The notes: a model not told the origin generated them from the sequence alone. Shown: positions 29,425 to 38,357, counted from the stretch's first letter. The stretch is 64,000 nucleotides of DNA from Pseudomaricurvus alkylphenolicus (GCF_011683955.1 NZ_JAAQPI010000006.1:186001-250000), one strand, 5' to 3'. Made by a program: numbers and translations.

Positions 29425-30366
29425 CTATTGCTTTTGCATTGCAATGCGCAGCCGTTCCTGCACTTTGCCGGCCAGCTCATCTGGCTGGAACTTGGACAGA
29501 AAGTCGTCACACCCCACCTTTTTCACCATCGCCTGATTGAAACTGCCCGATAGCGAGGTGTGCAATATGACGTATAGATCCCTGAGATTGGGATCAGAAC
29601 GAACTTCGTGGGTGAGACGGTAACCGTCCATTTCGGGCATTTCAGCGTCGGTAATCAGCATCAGGTATTCGCTGCAGATGTCCACTCCCTCAGCGGCCTG
29701 ACGTTTCAGCAGCTTCAGTGCCTTCAAACCGTCCTGGCAATAGACGGTCTCAACCCCAAGGTTTTGTAAGGTCGAGCTGGCCTGGTGATAAGCCGTGGTC
29801 GAATCGTCTGCCATCAGTACCTTAATCCGATTGGCCTGCGCAAATGCCAGAAGATCTTTGTCCAGCACTTCATCAGAGACACCTGTCTCATAGGGGACAA
29901 TGTCCGCCAGAACCCGTTCCACATCCAGAATTTCCACAATTTCATCGTCGAGCTGGGTGATCGCTGTCAAAAAGTGACTGCGTCCGGACCCCTTGGGTGG
30001 CGGCAGAATCAGCTCCCAGTTCAAGTTGACGATACGATCCACCGCCCCCACCAGAAACGCCTGAACCGTGCGATTGTATTCGGTCACGATCAAATTACAG
30101 TTTTCACGCCCCTTGAGGGGCCTGCCGCCAATGGCAGCACTGAGATCGATGACCGAGATGGTCTGGTTACGCAGATGGGTGACGCCACAAATGACGGGGT
30201 TGCTGTGTGGCAAGGCCGTAAGATTGGGGACCTGCAGGACCTCCTGGATCTTGAACACATTCAAGGCAAACAGCTGACGCCCCGCCAGTCTGAAGGTTAA
30301 CAGTTCGAGTCGATTTTCCCCTACCAACTGAGTGCGCTGGTCGACTGAATCCAGAAGTTTGGACAT
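29425..30366 (-). CDS. cheV: CheV chemotaxis coupling protein (CheW-REC)
   Basis: CheV (313 residues) joins a CheW-like coupling domain (about 15-160; FALNVFKIQEVLQ, GVTHLRNQTISVIDL) to a receiver domain (180-313). The phosphoacceptor is D240 in LITDAEMPEMDG and the acidic pocket is ADDST at 186-190. It binds chemoreceptors and CheA and tunes adaptation when phosphorylated. ATG at 30366 is preferred over the longer frame, whose arginine-rich extra part has no homology. No other chemotaxis gene sits nearby except the convergent CheZ-like gene. Confidence 0.93.
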   Translation of the reverse strand: MSKLLDSVDQRTQLVGENRLELLTFRLAGRQLFALNVFKIQEVLQVPNLTALPHSNPVICGVTHLRNQTISVIDLSAAIGGRPLKGRENCNLIVTEYNRTVQAFLVGAVDRIVNLNWELILPPPKGSGRSHFLTAITQLDDEIVEILDVERVLADIVPYETGVSDEVLDKDLLAFAQANRIKVLMADDSTTAYHQASSTLQNLGVETVYCQDGLKALKLLKRQAAEGVDICSEYLMLITDAEMPEMDGYRLTHEVRSDPNLRDLYVILHTSLSGSFNQAMVKKVGCDDFLSKFQPDELAGKVQERLRIAMQKQ

Positions 30367-30468
30367 ATAGAACAATCCCGGTCTGAGCTTGTTAAGTGTA
30401 GTGCATCGACGCTTCCCGCGTCTGACTCTCAGGTCTTCGGCGGCGCTTTGCAAATATTTAGTGCGTAA

Positions 30469-30738
30469 TTATTCCTCTGAACTCGGCCTCTGCCGCAGCG
30501 TCTGCCGTAAATAGTGGTTAAGCTGGGATCCATCGAACGGCCAGCCCAGGTCCTGCATCGATCCGGCCAACCTTACGACCGGGATTCTGACGCCATATCG
30601 TTGCAAAAGCGCATCATCATCGGCGATCTCAACCTCCTCCAAACGACACTCCAGAGGCTCTAGCACTGGCCAGCAGACCATCTTGGCCTGATCACATAGG
30701 TGACACCCCAAGGTGGTGTACAGGTATAGCGTGCGCAT
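30469..30738 (-). CDS. Glutaredoxin-like protein (DUF836/PF05768 type)
   Basis: This small thioredoxin-fold protein of 89 residues has the redox motif C12-H-L-C15 right after the first strand (LYLYTTLGCHLC) and the cis-proline loop RIPVV. This layout matches the PF05768 glutaredoxin-like group rather than classic Grx (CPYC). A dithiol reductase function is likely, and the partner is unknown. It follows cheV's divergent start by about 100 bases on the same strand as cheV. Confidence 0.85.
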   Translation of the reverse strand: MRTLYLYTTLGCHLCDQAKMVCWPVLEPLECRLEEVEIADDDALLQRYGVRIPVVRLAGSMQDLGWPFDGSQLNHYLRQTLRQRPSSEE

Positions 30739-30819
30739 AGAACTGCATATCTCTCAGCAACTGTGAGCGCATGGTAGCAATGATGTGGCGACAAGGGGAA
30801 CTAATAAAAGGGAGGCTGT

Positions 30820-30895
30820 AAAAAAAGCCCGACCACGCGACTTGGGGGACTCGCTGTAGCCAGCCGCGGTGTGAGTTGGCTGGCAGTGGTCGGGC
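30820..30895 (-). ncRNA. Three-way-junction RNA with T7 tail: candidate sRNA 3' end
   Basis: Perfect 10-bp stem GCCCGACCAC/GTGGTCGGGC (30827-30836 with 30886-30895) closes two inner stems: GCCAGCC/GGCTGGC (30859-30865 with 30878-30884) and GCGA/TCGC (30837-30840 with 30851-30854). On the minus strand the closing stem is followed at once by seven T. So a minus-strand transcript starting in the cpxR upstream region, roughly 31000, would end here and be 150-200 bases long. No protein gene lies between that start and this end. The RNA call is inferred from structure and the T-run; no match to a known family was made. Confidence 0.5.
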
Positions 30896-31010
30896 AGAGA
30901 GTCACTAATGGAGGAGAGGGTCATCAATGACAGTGAGCCGATTGCTCCGGGGCTGGGCTGCTTATCTGTGCTCATCCCCGGAACGTGAGACCATAGTAAT
31001 CGTCGTTCGT

Positions 31011-31075
31011 GTAAATTGGGGATAACAGTCGTTAACTACTGTAAAGAAAAGAACCCTGCGGTAAAGCGGCGGCAA
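31011..31075. promoter_or_regulatory. Phased GTAAA-type motifs, likely CpxR-binding region
   Basis: Every ten bases a GTAAA-like pentamer recurs: GTAAA 31011, GATAA 31021, GTTAA 31031, GTAAA 31041, GAACC 31051, GTAAA 31061, GGCAA 31071. The pair at 31031-31045 (GTTAA-CTACT-GTAAA) matches the enterobacterial CpxR box GTAAA-N5-GTAAA at nine of ten fixed positions. The array lies between cpxR and the divergent structured RNA, so it may control both. Confidence 0.6.
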
Positions 31076-31222
31076 ACCACTTCAACAGCCGTGATTCAGG
31101 GGGTTAAGAAGGGTAATAGCAATGGCAAATAAGGTGACAGCGCCCGGAGACTGATGCAAACTTCGTATCAATGGAATCAATATTCCTCCCAATAACTGAC
31201 CGCCACATAGAACAAAAATACC

Positions 31223-31912
31223 ATGAGTAAACTTTTGCTTGTCGATGACGACCAGGAACTGTGCCTACTGCTAAAAGAATATCTTCAGACAGAAGGGTTT
31301 CAGGTAACCCTGGCCCATGACGGGGCTGCAGGCCTGGAGGCCGCACTGACGGGGCAATACGAGGTGATCGTCCTGGATGTTATGATGCCTGTGATGAGTG
31401 GACTCGATGCGCTTCGCAAGATTCGGGACAATATTCGTACCCCGGTTATTATGCTGACCGCGAAGGGAGAAACCGTGGATCGCATCGTCGGCCTGGAAAT
31501 GGGCGCCGATGACTACCTGCCCAAACCCTGTAACCCCCGTGAATTGGTGGCCCGTGTACGGGCGATATTGAGACGAGCGGAAGACAACGAAACTAAATCC
31601 CCTATTTCCGACGAAATCCGGGTGGATGAGCTGTTTATCCAGATCAAGAGCCATGCCGCCTTCTATCAGGAACAGCCCGTGCCACTGACTGGTGCCGAGT
31701 TCACAGTTCTGGAGCTACTGATGCGCGAAGCCGGTGAAGTGATCAGCAAAGAAACACTGACCGAAAAAGCCCTCAACCGTAAACTCACCCCCTACGATCG
31801 CAGCATTGATGTGCATGTCAGTAATATCCGCAAAAAACTGGCGGCCCTCGGAGCCAGCAAGGAGCTGATCATTAATATCCGTGGCGCCGGCTATATGCTG
31901 ACCCGCCAGTAA
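31223..31912 (+). CDS. cpxR: CpxR-type envelope-stress response regulator
   Basis: This OmpR-family response regulator of 229 residues has a receiver domain (1-115) with phosphoacceptor D52 in LDVMMP, acidic D8-D10 and K101 in LPKPCN, and a winged-helix DNA-binding domain ending DVHVSNIRKKL and RGAGYML. The sequence follows E. coli CpxR closely in the receiver (SKLLLVDDDQEL, ADDYLPKP) and in LTPYDRSIDVHVSNIR. Its 5' side carries CpxR-like boxes, so autoregulation is likely. Only 21 bases separate it from cpxA. Confidence 0.9.
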   Translation: MSKLLLVDDDQELCLLLKEYLQTEGFQVTLAHDGAAGLEAALTGQYEVIVLDVMMPVMSGLDALRKIRDNIRTPVIMLTAKGETVDRIVGLEMGADDYLPKPCNPRELVARVRAILRRAEDNETKSPISDEIRVDELFIQIKSHAAFYQEQPVPLTGAEFTVLELLMREAGEVISKETLTEKALNRKLTPYDRSIDVHVSNIRKKLAALGASKELIINIRGAGYMLTRQ

Positions 31913-31933
31913 CACCAAGACCAGATCGCCAAT

Positions 31934-33340
31934 ATGAAACGAACGCCACGACTCCCGATGAGCCGAATCTACGTCAAGATATTCCTCGGCTTTTGGCTCG
32001 TCACCATTTTGATGCTGTTTGGCTCCAACGTCATTGTTCACTTTTTTAACCTGAGCCCGGACAAGCATATTTCCCAACAGGATGAAAACGACCCCTTTGA
32101 CGGCCCCGGCAGCCGCCTGCTCAGAGAAGTGGTCAGCGATGCGATCAATTACAACTACGAGCAGGTGTCGATGGGCATGAAAAGCATGCCACCCTGGGCC
32201 ACCCGCCACTTTTACCTGATCAACGAACAGGGCCACGATATTCTCGAAAGAGAAATCCCGGAGCATATTGAGGGCTTTCTCCAATATATTTCCAAAGACA
32301 CCCCCTTCTATCGCAAGCGTGTTGGGGAACAAAACCTCTATGGGCGCCAGTTCAGCCTCAGCGACGGTGCCATACTGCGCCTGGTGGTGTTTTCGTCCAA
32401 GGATTATTCGCTGGGCTGGCAGCTGTTCTTTTTCAACTTTTGGCATGTGATGCTGCTGTATATCCTGATCAGCGGAGCCGCCTGTTTCTATATGGCTCGC
32501 TATATCACCCGCGATATACAAGTCCTTAAGCTGGCGACGCAGCGCATCGCTCAAGGGGACTGGGATACCCGTATAGGACAGGAGTTCTGTGATCGTCCCG
32601 GCGAAATGGCTGAACTCGGCAGGGCCTTCGACAATATGATGGTCAAGCTTCAGAAAGCCATGCTGGAGCAGAAGCGACTGGTCAAAGACGTTTCCCATGA
32701 ACTGCGCTCGCCCCTGGCAAGATTGCAGGTAGCTCTGGCCATTGCCCAACAGCGCGCCAACAGCGAAATTACTGACGAACTCGACCGTATCAAAGAGGCC
32801 GCCGATTACCTGAATGACGTCATTTCCGACATCCTGTCACTACCAGTCACAGAACAAGGCAGCTGGGAACTGAACGATGTGGTGGAATTGAGCAGTCTGG
32901 TACACACGATTGCCGATGCCTGTCGGGATGAGGCGGGTCATAAATCGGTCACCCTGGAGGTGCGGGACAATTTGGAGGAATCCCTGGTACAGACAAGGGG
33001 CAACACGCTGGTCGGCGTATTTGATAACATCATTCGCAACGCCATCAAATACACCGTGGAAGATTCGCCTGTGACCGTTCTGCTGGACAGGGACGAACAG
33101 AGCAACCCGCGAATCACAGTGAGCGATTGCGGTCCGGGGGTGTCCGACGAGCACCTGGAAGATATTTTCGAACCCTTCTTCCGTACCGATGAAGCCCGTG
33201 ACCGCAAGAGCGGTGGCTACGGACTAGGACTGGCGATTGCCAAGCGCACGGTGGAGCTGCACGGAGGCAGCATCAAAGCCAGGAACAATCCGATTCGCGG
33301 ACTGTCCATAGCGATAACACTGACGGAATGTGAAACCTGA
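31934..33340 (+). CDS. cpxA: CpxA-type sensor histidine kinase
   Basis: CpxA (468 residues) senses envelope stress and phosphorylates CpxR. Two membrane helices (about 14-37 and 167-188) enclose a periplasmic sensor; a HAMP linker (ARYITRDIQVLKLATQRIAQGDW) leads to the dimerisation helix with H255 in VSHELRSPLARLQVAL, then N box (DNIIRNAIKYT), G1 (DCGPGVS), F (EPFFR) and G2 (GYGLGLAI). All catalytic boxes are present. No CpxP homologue was found; a structured RNA occupies the divergent position instead. Confidence 0.9.
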   Translation: MKRTPRLPMSRIYVKIFLGFWLVTILMLFGSNVIVHFFNLSPDKHISQQDENDPFDGPGSRLLREVVSDAINYNYEQVSMGMKSMPPWATRHFYLINEQGHDILEREIPEHIEGFLQYISKDTPFYRKRVGEQNLYGRQFSLSDGAILRLVVFSSKDYSLGWQLFFFNFWHVMLLYILISGAACFYMARYITRDIQVLKLATQRIAQGDWDTRIGQEFCDRPGEMAELGRAFDNMMVKLQKAMLEQKRLVKDVSHELRSPLARLQVALAIAQQRANSEITDELDRIKEAADYLNDVISDILSLPVTEQGSWELNDVVELSSLVHTIADACRDEAGHKSVTLEVRDNLEESLVQTRGNTLVGVFDNIIRNAIKYTVEDSPVTVLLDRDEQSNPRITVSDCGPGVSDEHLEDIFEPFFRTDEARDRKSGGYGLGLAIAKRTVELHGGSIKARNNPIRGLSIAITLTECET

Positions 33341-33356
33341 GTCCGCTCCCTGACCG

Positions 33357-33384
33357 ATCTGGATGGTCTAATGACCGTCCAGAT
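33357..33384. terminator. Hairpin between cpxA and the convergent permease gene
   Basis: Arms 33357-33368 and 33373-33384 (ATCTGGATGGTC facing GACCGTCCAGAT, with one T-G pair) close a TAAT loop. The stem overlaps the last codons of the minus-strand permease. No T-run follows on either strand, so it may be a weak terminator or simply a barrier in the convergent space. Confidence 0.35.
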
Positions 33385-34033
33385 AGTGATGGTCATCGTA
33401 GGTTCTGACCAATTCCGGACGAAACACCGTCAGCATGCTGACTAATGCTCCATTGATAAAGCCCTCGGGGAACATCATCAGCAGAGTCAAATAATAGTGA
33501 CTGGCGACGTCCACCAACAGCGGCGCAGGCCCCAGCACCCTCACATAACACCAAGTTGCCAGAGCCATGGCCTGAACGGTCACCATGGCCCCAAGGAATC
33601 CCCCGCCCAGCATATACACGAACAGATTCCGTCCAGGCACTCTTTCAACCACCTTCAATACCCCCTGGGCGGCCAGGGCAGGCACCACAACTGTCAGCAA
33701 CATTTGCGGCCCCAAAGGCAGCCAGGGAGCTCCTGCCAACAGAGTCGCCAACCCCAAGGCCAGCGCACCCGTGATCATGCCCAACGAAGGGCCGAACACC
33801 ATCACCACCGTCATCATCACCAATGGATGCAATGCCAGCAGACCGCTGATCGACACCTTTAACTGCCAGAACAGCGCCAGCCCTAAAACGGCAGCAAACA
33901 AGGCGTGTTGACGCTCTGGCCGGCTGCGCCATTGAGCCCAGGGTGCTTTGACCACAGCCACCAACAGCGCAACGGTGCTCATTACTGCTCCCGTCGCCCA
34001 TAACATCGGGGGGCCAGCCTGCAGCAGAATCAC
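33368..34033 (-). CDS. CbiM-like energy-coupling factor permease
   Basis: This polytopic membrane protein of 221 residues has about seven helices and resembles the CbiM/NikM-like substrate components of ECF transporters (COG3235 group), for example in ALHPLVMMTVVMVFGPSLGM and FPEGFINGALVSMLTV. Classic CbiM begins with a metal-binding MHI segment; here the N-terminus is MILLQAGPPML, so a cobalt or nickel role is not supported by that feature. No ATPase or T component lies nearby. The family call is moderate and the substrate unknown. Confidence 0.65.
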   Translation of the reverse strand: MILLQAGPPMLWATGAVMSTVALLVAVVKAPWAQWRSRPERQHALFAAVLGLALFWQLKVSISGLLALHPLVMMTVVMVFGPSLGMITGALALGLATLLAGAPWLPLGPQMLLTVVVPALAAQGVLKVVERVPGRNLFVYMLGGGFLGAMVTVQAMALATWCYVRVLGPAPLLVDVASHYYLTLLMMFPEGFINGALVSMLTVFRPELVRTYDDHHYLDGH

Positions 34034-34280
34034 TCTAATTTACCTGCGCCCGGTTAACGTCAATGCCCCGACAGCGGCAAGATCCTGCCCCTAGGGTTGC
34101 CGCCAGAATCGTCGCAATTTTGTCACTTTGGGCAGGCAAAAATATGTAACCCACTGAATTTATTAAACTTTTAATTTCTGGAAAAAATGGCATGAATTTC
34201 GCTGAATGTCCTGCAAAGCCAGTGTTCCTGCCATCGGCAGCTGCACCGGCGCCATTTAATTGAGTATGCAGGATCCTACT

Positions 34281-35219
34281 ATGGCTATATCTGTTGGCAC
34301 CGGCAATAACGCGGTTTCCTCCAAGGAAAGCACCGTGCGCCTGCGAGTCCCGGTAAAACATGAGGATTTGCACGAGCAATATGCCCAGAGCCGTGCCCGG
34401 CTTACCCAGGCCCTGCAAACCAGTTTGGAGCTGACCATTGTACTGGAAATATTCTTCGAACATATCCAGAAGCTGGTACCCATACAGGGCTTTCATTACG
34501 GCCACCCCGGCAAGAATTGCCAATTGCAGCTGGGACGTGATGGGCTGCACCGCCTGAACTATCGCCTGAACACGCCCAAGGATAATTTGGGGGCCATTAC
34601 CTTCAGCCGTGGCAAACGCTTCACTGAAGTCGAAATGGCGACTCTAGAGAGTGTGATTTCCACTTTGGTGTATCCCTTGCGCAATGCACTGCAGTACCGT
34701 GACGCGGTGCAAAGCGCTCTGAGGGATCCGCTCACCGGCACCGGTAATCGGGTGGCGCTTGAGCAGACCCTCGAACGAGAGCTGTCCCTGGCGCAGCGGA
34801 ACTGCCAGCCGCTGTCCTTGCTGGCCATCGATATCGATCATTTTAAACGCGTCAACGACAGTCACGGCCATGCCAGCGGCGACGAGGTATTGCGGGAGGT
34901 CGCTCAGGGGATAGTGGCTGTCACTCGTCAGACCGATCTGACCTTCCGCTACGGTGGCGAGGAGTTCGTGGTGGTGCTGAACAAAACCGACGCTGAAGGT
35001 GCACGGGTAATCGCTGAGCGTATTCGCCTGTTTGTCGAGAAGCTTCGGGTTGAAACCCACAATGAGCTGTTGCAGGTGACTATCAGCATTGGAGTCAGTA
35101 GCCTGCAGGCAGAGGAAGAAAAGAATTCACTGTTCCAGCGCGCGGACAAGGCCCTCTACAACGCCAAACGCAATGGCCGCAATCGTGTCGAAGTTGCCAA
35201 AGCGGACCAGATTTCTTAG
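34281..35219 (+). CDS. GGDEF-domain diguanylate cyclase
   Basis: This cytoplasmic protein of 312 residues has no membrane helix. The N-terminal half (about 25-145) resembles a small GAF-like sensor, and the C-terminal half is a GGDEF domain with the active GGEEF motif at 225-229. The RQTD sequence five residues before it is the inhibitory I-site (RxxD), so feedback by c-di-GMP is likely. DPLTGTGNR marks the domain start. The ATG at 34281 has AGGA; the earlier TTG is less likely. It probably makes c-di-GMP. Confidence 0.92.
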   Translation: MAISVGTGNNAVSSKESTVRLRVPVKHEDLHEQYAQSRARLTQALQTSLELTIVLEIFFEHIQKLVPIQGFHYGHPGKNCQLQLGRDGLHRLNYRLNTPKDNLGAITFSRGKRFTEVEMATLESVISTLVYPLRNALQYRDAVQSALRDPLTGTGNRVALEQTLERELSLAQRNCQPLSLLAIDIDHFKRVNDSHGHASGDEVLREVAQGIVAVTRQTDLTFRYGGEEFVVVLNKTDAEGARVIAERIRLFVEKLRVETHNELLQVTISIGVSSLQAEEEKNSLFQRADKALYNAKRNGRNRVEVAKADQIS

Positions 35220-35233
35220 TAAATCCGGTCCGC
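35202..35233. terminator. Hairpin spanning the GGDEF gene stop codon
   Basis: Arms 35202-35214 and 35221-35233 pair over 13 positions with one A-C mismatch; the six-base loop CTTAGT holds the TAG stop. It lies in the 39-base convergent gap with rluB. There is no T-run, so termination strength is doubtful. Confidence 0.4.
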
Positions 35234-35258
35234 ATCAACACAATCCTTCACTAGCGAT

Positions 35259-36119
35259 CTAACGCTTCCCCGTGGGCCTGCGGCCTTTTCCGGATCGCAG
35301 CCGTTTCATGTGTCGCTCCCGATCTGCGGTTTTTTGGCGCGATGAGGGTGACGGCCGGGGCGCCTGGACACCGGCGGTTTGACAGAGTTCCGCAATTTCA
35401 CTGTCGTTCAACTCAATCCACTGCCCAACCCTGACATGGGATGGGATAAAGATGTTGCCGTAGCGAACCCGCTTAAGGCGACTGACTTTAACACCCTGTG
35501 ATTCCCACAGACGTCGCACCTCTCGGTTACGCCCCTCCATCACCACACAGTAGAACCACCGATTGCGGCCCTCACCGGCGCCGTCAACGATATCGGTAAA
35601 CCGGGCCATACCGTCATCCAGCAGGACACCTTCGCGCAGACGATCCTTCATGTCATCATCCACTTCACCCTGAATCCGCACCAGATACTCCCGGTCGATC
35701 ATGGATGACGGGTGCATCAGCTTGTTGGCCAATTCACCTTCGTTGGTAAACAGCAGCAGACCACTGGTATTGAAATCGAGACGACCAACCGAAATCCAGC
35801 GCTCGCCGGTAAGCGCCGGCAAGCGGTCATAAACAGTGCGACGCCCCTCCGGATCAGAACGGGAACAGATTTCACCTTCAGGCTTGTTGTACAGCAGCAC
35901 CCGCACAGGATTTTGCTGAGGTGCCACCAACTTTAATCGACGTCCATCCACACTGACCTTGTCTTGGAGCGAAACACGGTCACCCAGCTGGGCAACCTTG
36001 CCATTCACTTGCACTCGACCGGCGGCAATGGCCCTTTCCATTTCGCGTCGTGAACCGACACCGGCTCGCGCCAATACTTTTTGCAGCTTTTCGTCCGGCA
36101 AATTTTGTTCTTTATGCAT
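35259..36119 (-). CDS. rluB: 23S rRNA pseudouridine synthase RluB
   Basis: RluB (286 residues) makes pseudouridine in 23S rRNA (position 2605 in E. coli). An N-terminal S4 RNA-binding domain ([22 protein letters not shown]) leads into the catalytic domain with D115 in [10 protein letters not shown], and [11 protein letters not shown] is typical of the RsuA/RluB branch. The C-terminal tail is basic and disordered ([20 protein letters not shown]). It follows scpB by 14 bases, as in many gammaproteobacteria, so scpA-scpB-rluB is probably an operon. Confidence 0.95.
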   Translation of the reverse strand: MHKEQNLPDEKLQKVLARAGVGSRREMERAIAAGRVQVNGKVAQLGDRVSLQDKVSVDGRRLKLVAPQQNPVRVLLYNKPEGEICSRSDPEGRRTVYDRLPALTGERWISVGRLDFNTSGLLLFTNEGELANKLMHPSSMIDREYLVRIQGEVDDDMKDRLREGVLLDDGMARFTDIVDGAGEGRNRWFYCVVMEGRNREVRRLWESQGVKVSRLKRVRYGNIFIPSHVRVGQWIELNDSEIAELCQTAGVQAPRPSPSSRQKTADRERHMKRLRSGKGRRPTGKR

Positions 36120-36133
36120 AAATCTCTTAAAAC

Positions 36134-37150
36134 CTAGTGTTCATCGAACACCGAGGCCACACTGGACGCGGGAAACAGGCTTCCTTTGTCATCTTTTTTC
36201 AAACCGCTTTCCTGGTTTGGCTCATCTTCTTCAGACCCTGGCTCGTCGCGCTCTTTAGGCTCAAGCTCAGTTTCATTGCTCTCTTCAATTTCAGGCAGCG
36301 CGGAATCCTCCTCGGCCTGCTCATCGGGTACCAGGGCAAACACTGGTGCACTGTCAGCTGAGGGCTCTTCATTGGCTGAGGGCTCTTCATTGGCTGAGGG
36401 CTCTTCATTGGCTGAGAGCTCTTCATTGGCTGAGGGCTCTACACCGGCTGAGGGCTCTTCTTCCGTGGCCTGCCCTGAGGTTTCTTGCGATACCTGCTGT
36501 AATTCCTGAGGTAATTCAGTGTCGAACAGCGGACCGATTTGCGCCTCACTCTGATCAGAATCAGGGACGTTTGCCGCCTCGTCATCGTTCAGATCAAGCT
36601 CGGGGTTCAGGTTGTCCAGATCCTGCAGCTCACCAAGGCTGGGCAGCTCTTCCAGGCTCTTAAGATTAAAATAGTCCAGAAACTGACGGGTGGTCGCGTA
36701 GAGAGAAGGCCTTCCGGGAACATCCCGATGGCCCACCACCTTAATCCACTCGCGCTCAGAGAGTGTTTTAATAATGTGGGAACTCACCGCCACACCACGA
36801 ATCTCTTCAATATCGCCCCGCGTAATTGGCTGGCGATAGGCAATCAGCGCCAGGGTTTCGAGCAGTGCCCGAGAGTACTTCTGTGGCTTTTCTTCCCACA
36901 TTAGGTTAACCCAGGGGGCCGTCTCCTTGCGCACCTGAAAGCGCCAGCCCGATGCCAACTCTCGCAACTCAAACCCACGCCCCTCACAGCTATCGGCGAT
37001 GTTGTTCAATGCCTCCAGTACCGCCTCTTTTGAAGGCGGCTCATCTTCATTGACGAAAAGGCTTAACAGCCGGTCGGTGTTGAGCGGTTGCCCCGCAGCC
37101 ATTAACGCGCCTTCAAGAATTTGCTGCAGTTGTTGCGTTTCTATCCCCAT
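36134..37150 (-). CDS. scpB: ScpB, condensin-like segregation protein
   Basis: ScpB (338 residues) is the winged-helix partner of ScpA in the SMC-ScpAB condensin. Residues 1-185 hold the two winged-helix domains ([22 protein letters not shown], then [21 protein letters not shown]). The rest is acidic low-complexity sequence, with six near-identical EEPSAN repeats encoded by the tandem array at 36353-36460, then further Glu/Asp/Ser stretches. This tail is longer than in most ScpB proteins and is expected to be disordered. The start ATG is at 37150. Confidence 0.94.
   Translation of the reverse strand: MGIETQQLQQILEGALMAAGQPLNTDRLLSLFVNEDEPPSKEAVLEALNNIADSCEGRGFELRELASGWRFQVRKETAPWVNLMWEEKPQKYSRALLETLALIAYRQPITRGDIEEIRGVAVSSHIIKTLSEREWIKVVGHRDVPGRPSLYATTRQFLDYFNLKSLEELPSLGELQDLDNLNPELDLNDDEAANVPDSDQSEAQIGPLFDTELPQELQQVSQETSGQATEEEPSAGVEPSANEELSANEEPSANEEPSANEEPSADSAPVFALVPDEQAEEDSALPEIEESNETELEPKERDEPGSEEDEPNQESGLKKDDKGSLFPASSVASVFDEH
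36353..36460. repeat. 18-bp tandem repeat, about six copies, inside scpB
   Basis: Units of 18 bases, ATTGGCTGAGGGCTCTTC as read on the plus strand, repeat from about 36353 to 36460 with one or two changes in some copies (for example GAGAGC at 36416, ACCGG at 36443). The length keeps the frame. It codes EEPSAN on the minus strand, so copy number could vary by slippage without a frameshift. Confidence 0.88.
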
Positions 37151-37209
37151 GGATCACTCTACCTGGAATGCGATACTCGCTATCATTATGATTGTTGCCC
37201 AACGATCTT

Positions 37210-38166
37210 TTATTGAGCTCTGGCCTTAACGTGAATGGCTCCAAAGCTCTCCGTTTGCACAATTTCCACCAGCTGTTCCTTTACCAGCTCCATCACCGCC
37301 AGAAACGTCACCACAACCCCGAGACGCCCCTCTTCTACAGAAAACAGACTCACAAATGGTTTAAAGTGATTGCCGCCCAGTCGGTCAAGCACCTGGGTCA
37401 TACGCTCACGGGTGGAGAGCTTTTCTTTCTCGACATGATGGCTTTCAAACATGTCCGCGCGCCGCAAAACCTCTGACAACGCCAGCAGTAATTCCTTCAT
37501 ATCCACCTCGGGTTCAGGTCGCGTCAGATTGCGATCCGGTGCCTGGGCATTGGCCTGGTGGATTTCCCGCCCCATACGCGGCAATTCATCGATATCCTCG
37601 GCAGCCTGTTTGAAGCGCTCGTACTCCTGCAGTCGGCGAATCAACTGTGCCCGCGGATCGTCCTCTTCCTCATCCTCTTCCTGACTTCGAGGCAGCAACA
37701 TACGTGATTTGATTTCCGCCAACATGGCCGCCATCACCAGGTACTCTGCCGCTAACTCGAAGTGCATGGCCTCCATCATCTCTACGTACTTGACGTATTG
37801 ATGGGTAATGTCAGCCACGTCGATGTCCAAAATGTCAATATTCTGGCGACGAATAAGATACAACAGCAGATCCAATGGCCCTTCAAACGCCTCCAGAATC
37901 ACTTCCAGCGCATCGGGCGGAATGTAGAGGTCCTTGGGCAGCTGGGTAAACGCCTCACCCTGCACAATGGCAAAGGGCATTTCCGCCTGCTCAGGGGCGG
38001 ACTTATCCAGGTTGTCCTGCTCCGCAACAGTTTTGGTATTTGACTCAGCCTCAGGCGCGGTCACCTCCGCGGGTTTTTCATCGGCAGATTCAGGCAGGGG
38101 CTTATCCGGTGCTTCCCCAGACGTTATCTCTGCCACGTCTTCGGCCAAATCCACATCACTGCTCAC
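37210..38166 (-). CDS. scpA: ScpA, condensin kleisin
   Basis: ScpA (318 residues) is the kleisin that bridges SMC heads. An acidic N-terminal extension of about 85 residues precedes the family start (FEGPLDLLLYLIRRQNIDILDI), followed by YLVMAAMLAEIKSRMLLP and a C-terminal winged helix (LVVTFLAVMELVKEQLVEI region). The start is GTG at 38166 with AGGG. The extension is longer than in most ScpA proteins; the truth of its first residues depends on this start. Confidence 0.94.
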   Translation of the reverse strand: MSSDVDLAEDVAEITSGEAPDKPLPESADEKPAEVTAPEAESNTKTVAEQDNLDKSAPEQAEMPFAIVQGEAFTQLPKDLYIPPDALEVILEAFEGPLDLLLYLIRRQNIDILDIDVADITHQYVKYVEMMEAMHFELAAEYLVMAAMLAEIKSRMLLPRSQEEDEEEDDPRAQLIRRLQEYERFKQAAEDIDELPRMGREIHQANAQAPDRNLTRPEPEVDMKELLLALSEVLRRADMFESHHVEKEKLSTRERMTQVLDRLGGNHFKPFVSLFSVEEGRLGVVVTFLAVMELVKEQLVEIVQTESFGAIHVKARAQ

Positions 38167-38357
38167 AGAATCACCCTAATGTTTATTGTGCTTGTAGGAA
38201 TCGTCATTGCTCCCCGGAGCCGGCCGCTCCCCAGCTTACTTGGCGAGCGACAGAAAGCCGGCCATTATAGCGACTTCTCCAGTCCAGGGCACGCGGCTTC
38301 TCAAGCTGGAGATTGTGGCTCCTGAAGAAGCCCCGCCAACGCAATTCAGCTGGACTG

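Noticed and set aside
30820-30895. A tRNA-like cloverleaf
   Set aside because: The closing stem is ten base pairs, there is no T-loop, anticodon stem or CCA context, and a T-run follows.
30754-30975. 73-residue minus-strand frame over the structured RNA
   Set aside because: The frame covers the stem-loops, has no ribosome site, and looks Ser/Pro-rich at random. I prefer a non-coding RNA, but a short peptide cannot be fully ruled out.
36353-36460. Possible CRISPR array
   Set aside because: Units are 18 bp, contiguous without spacers, in frame inside scpB.
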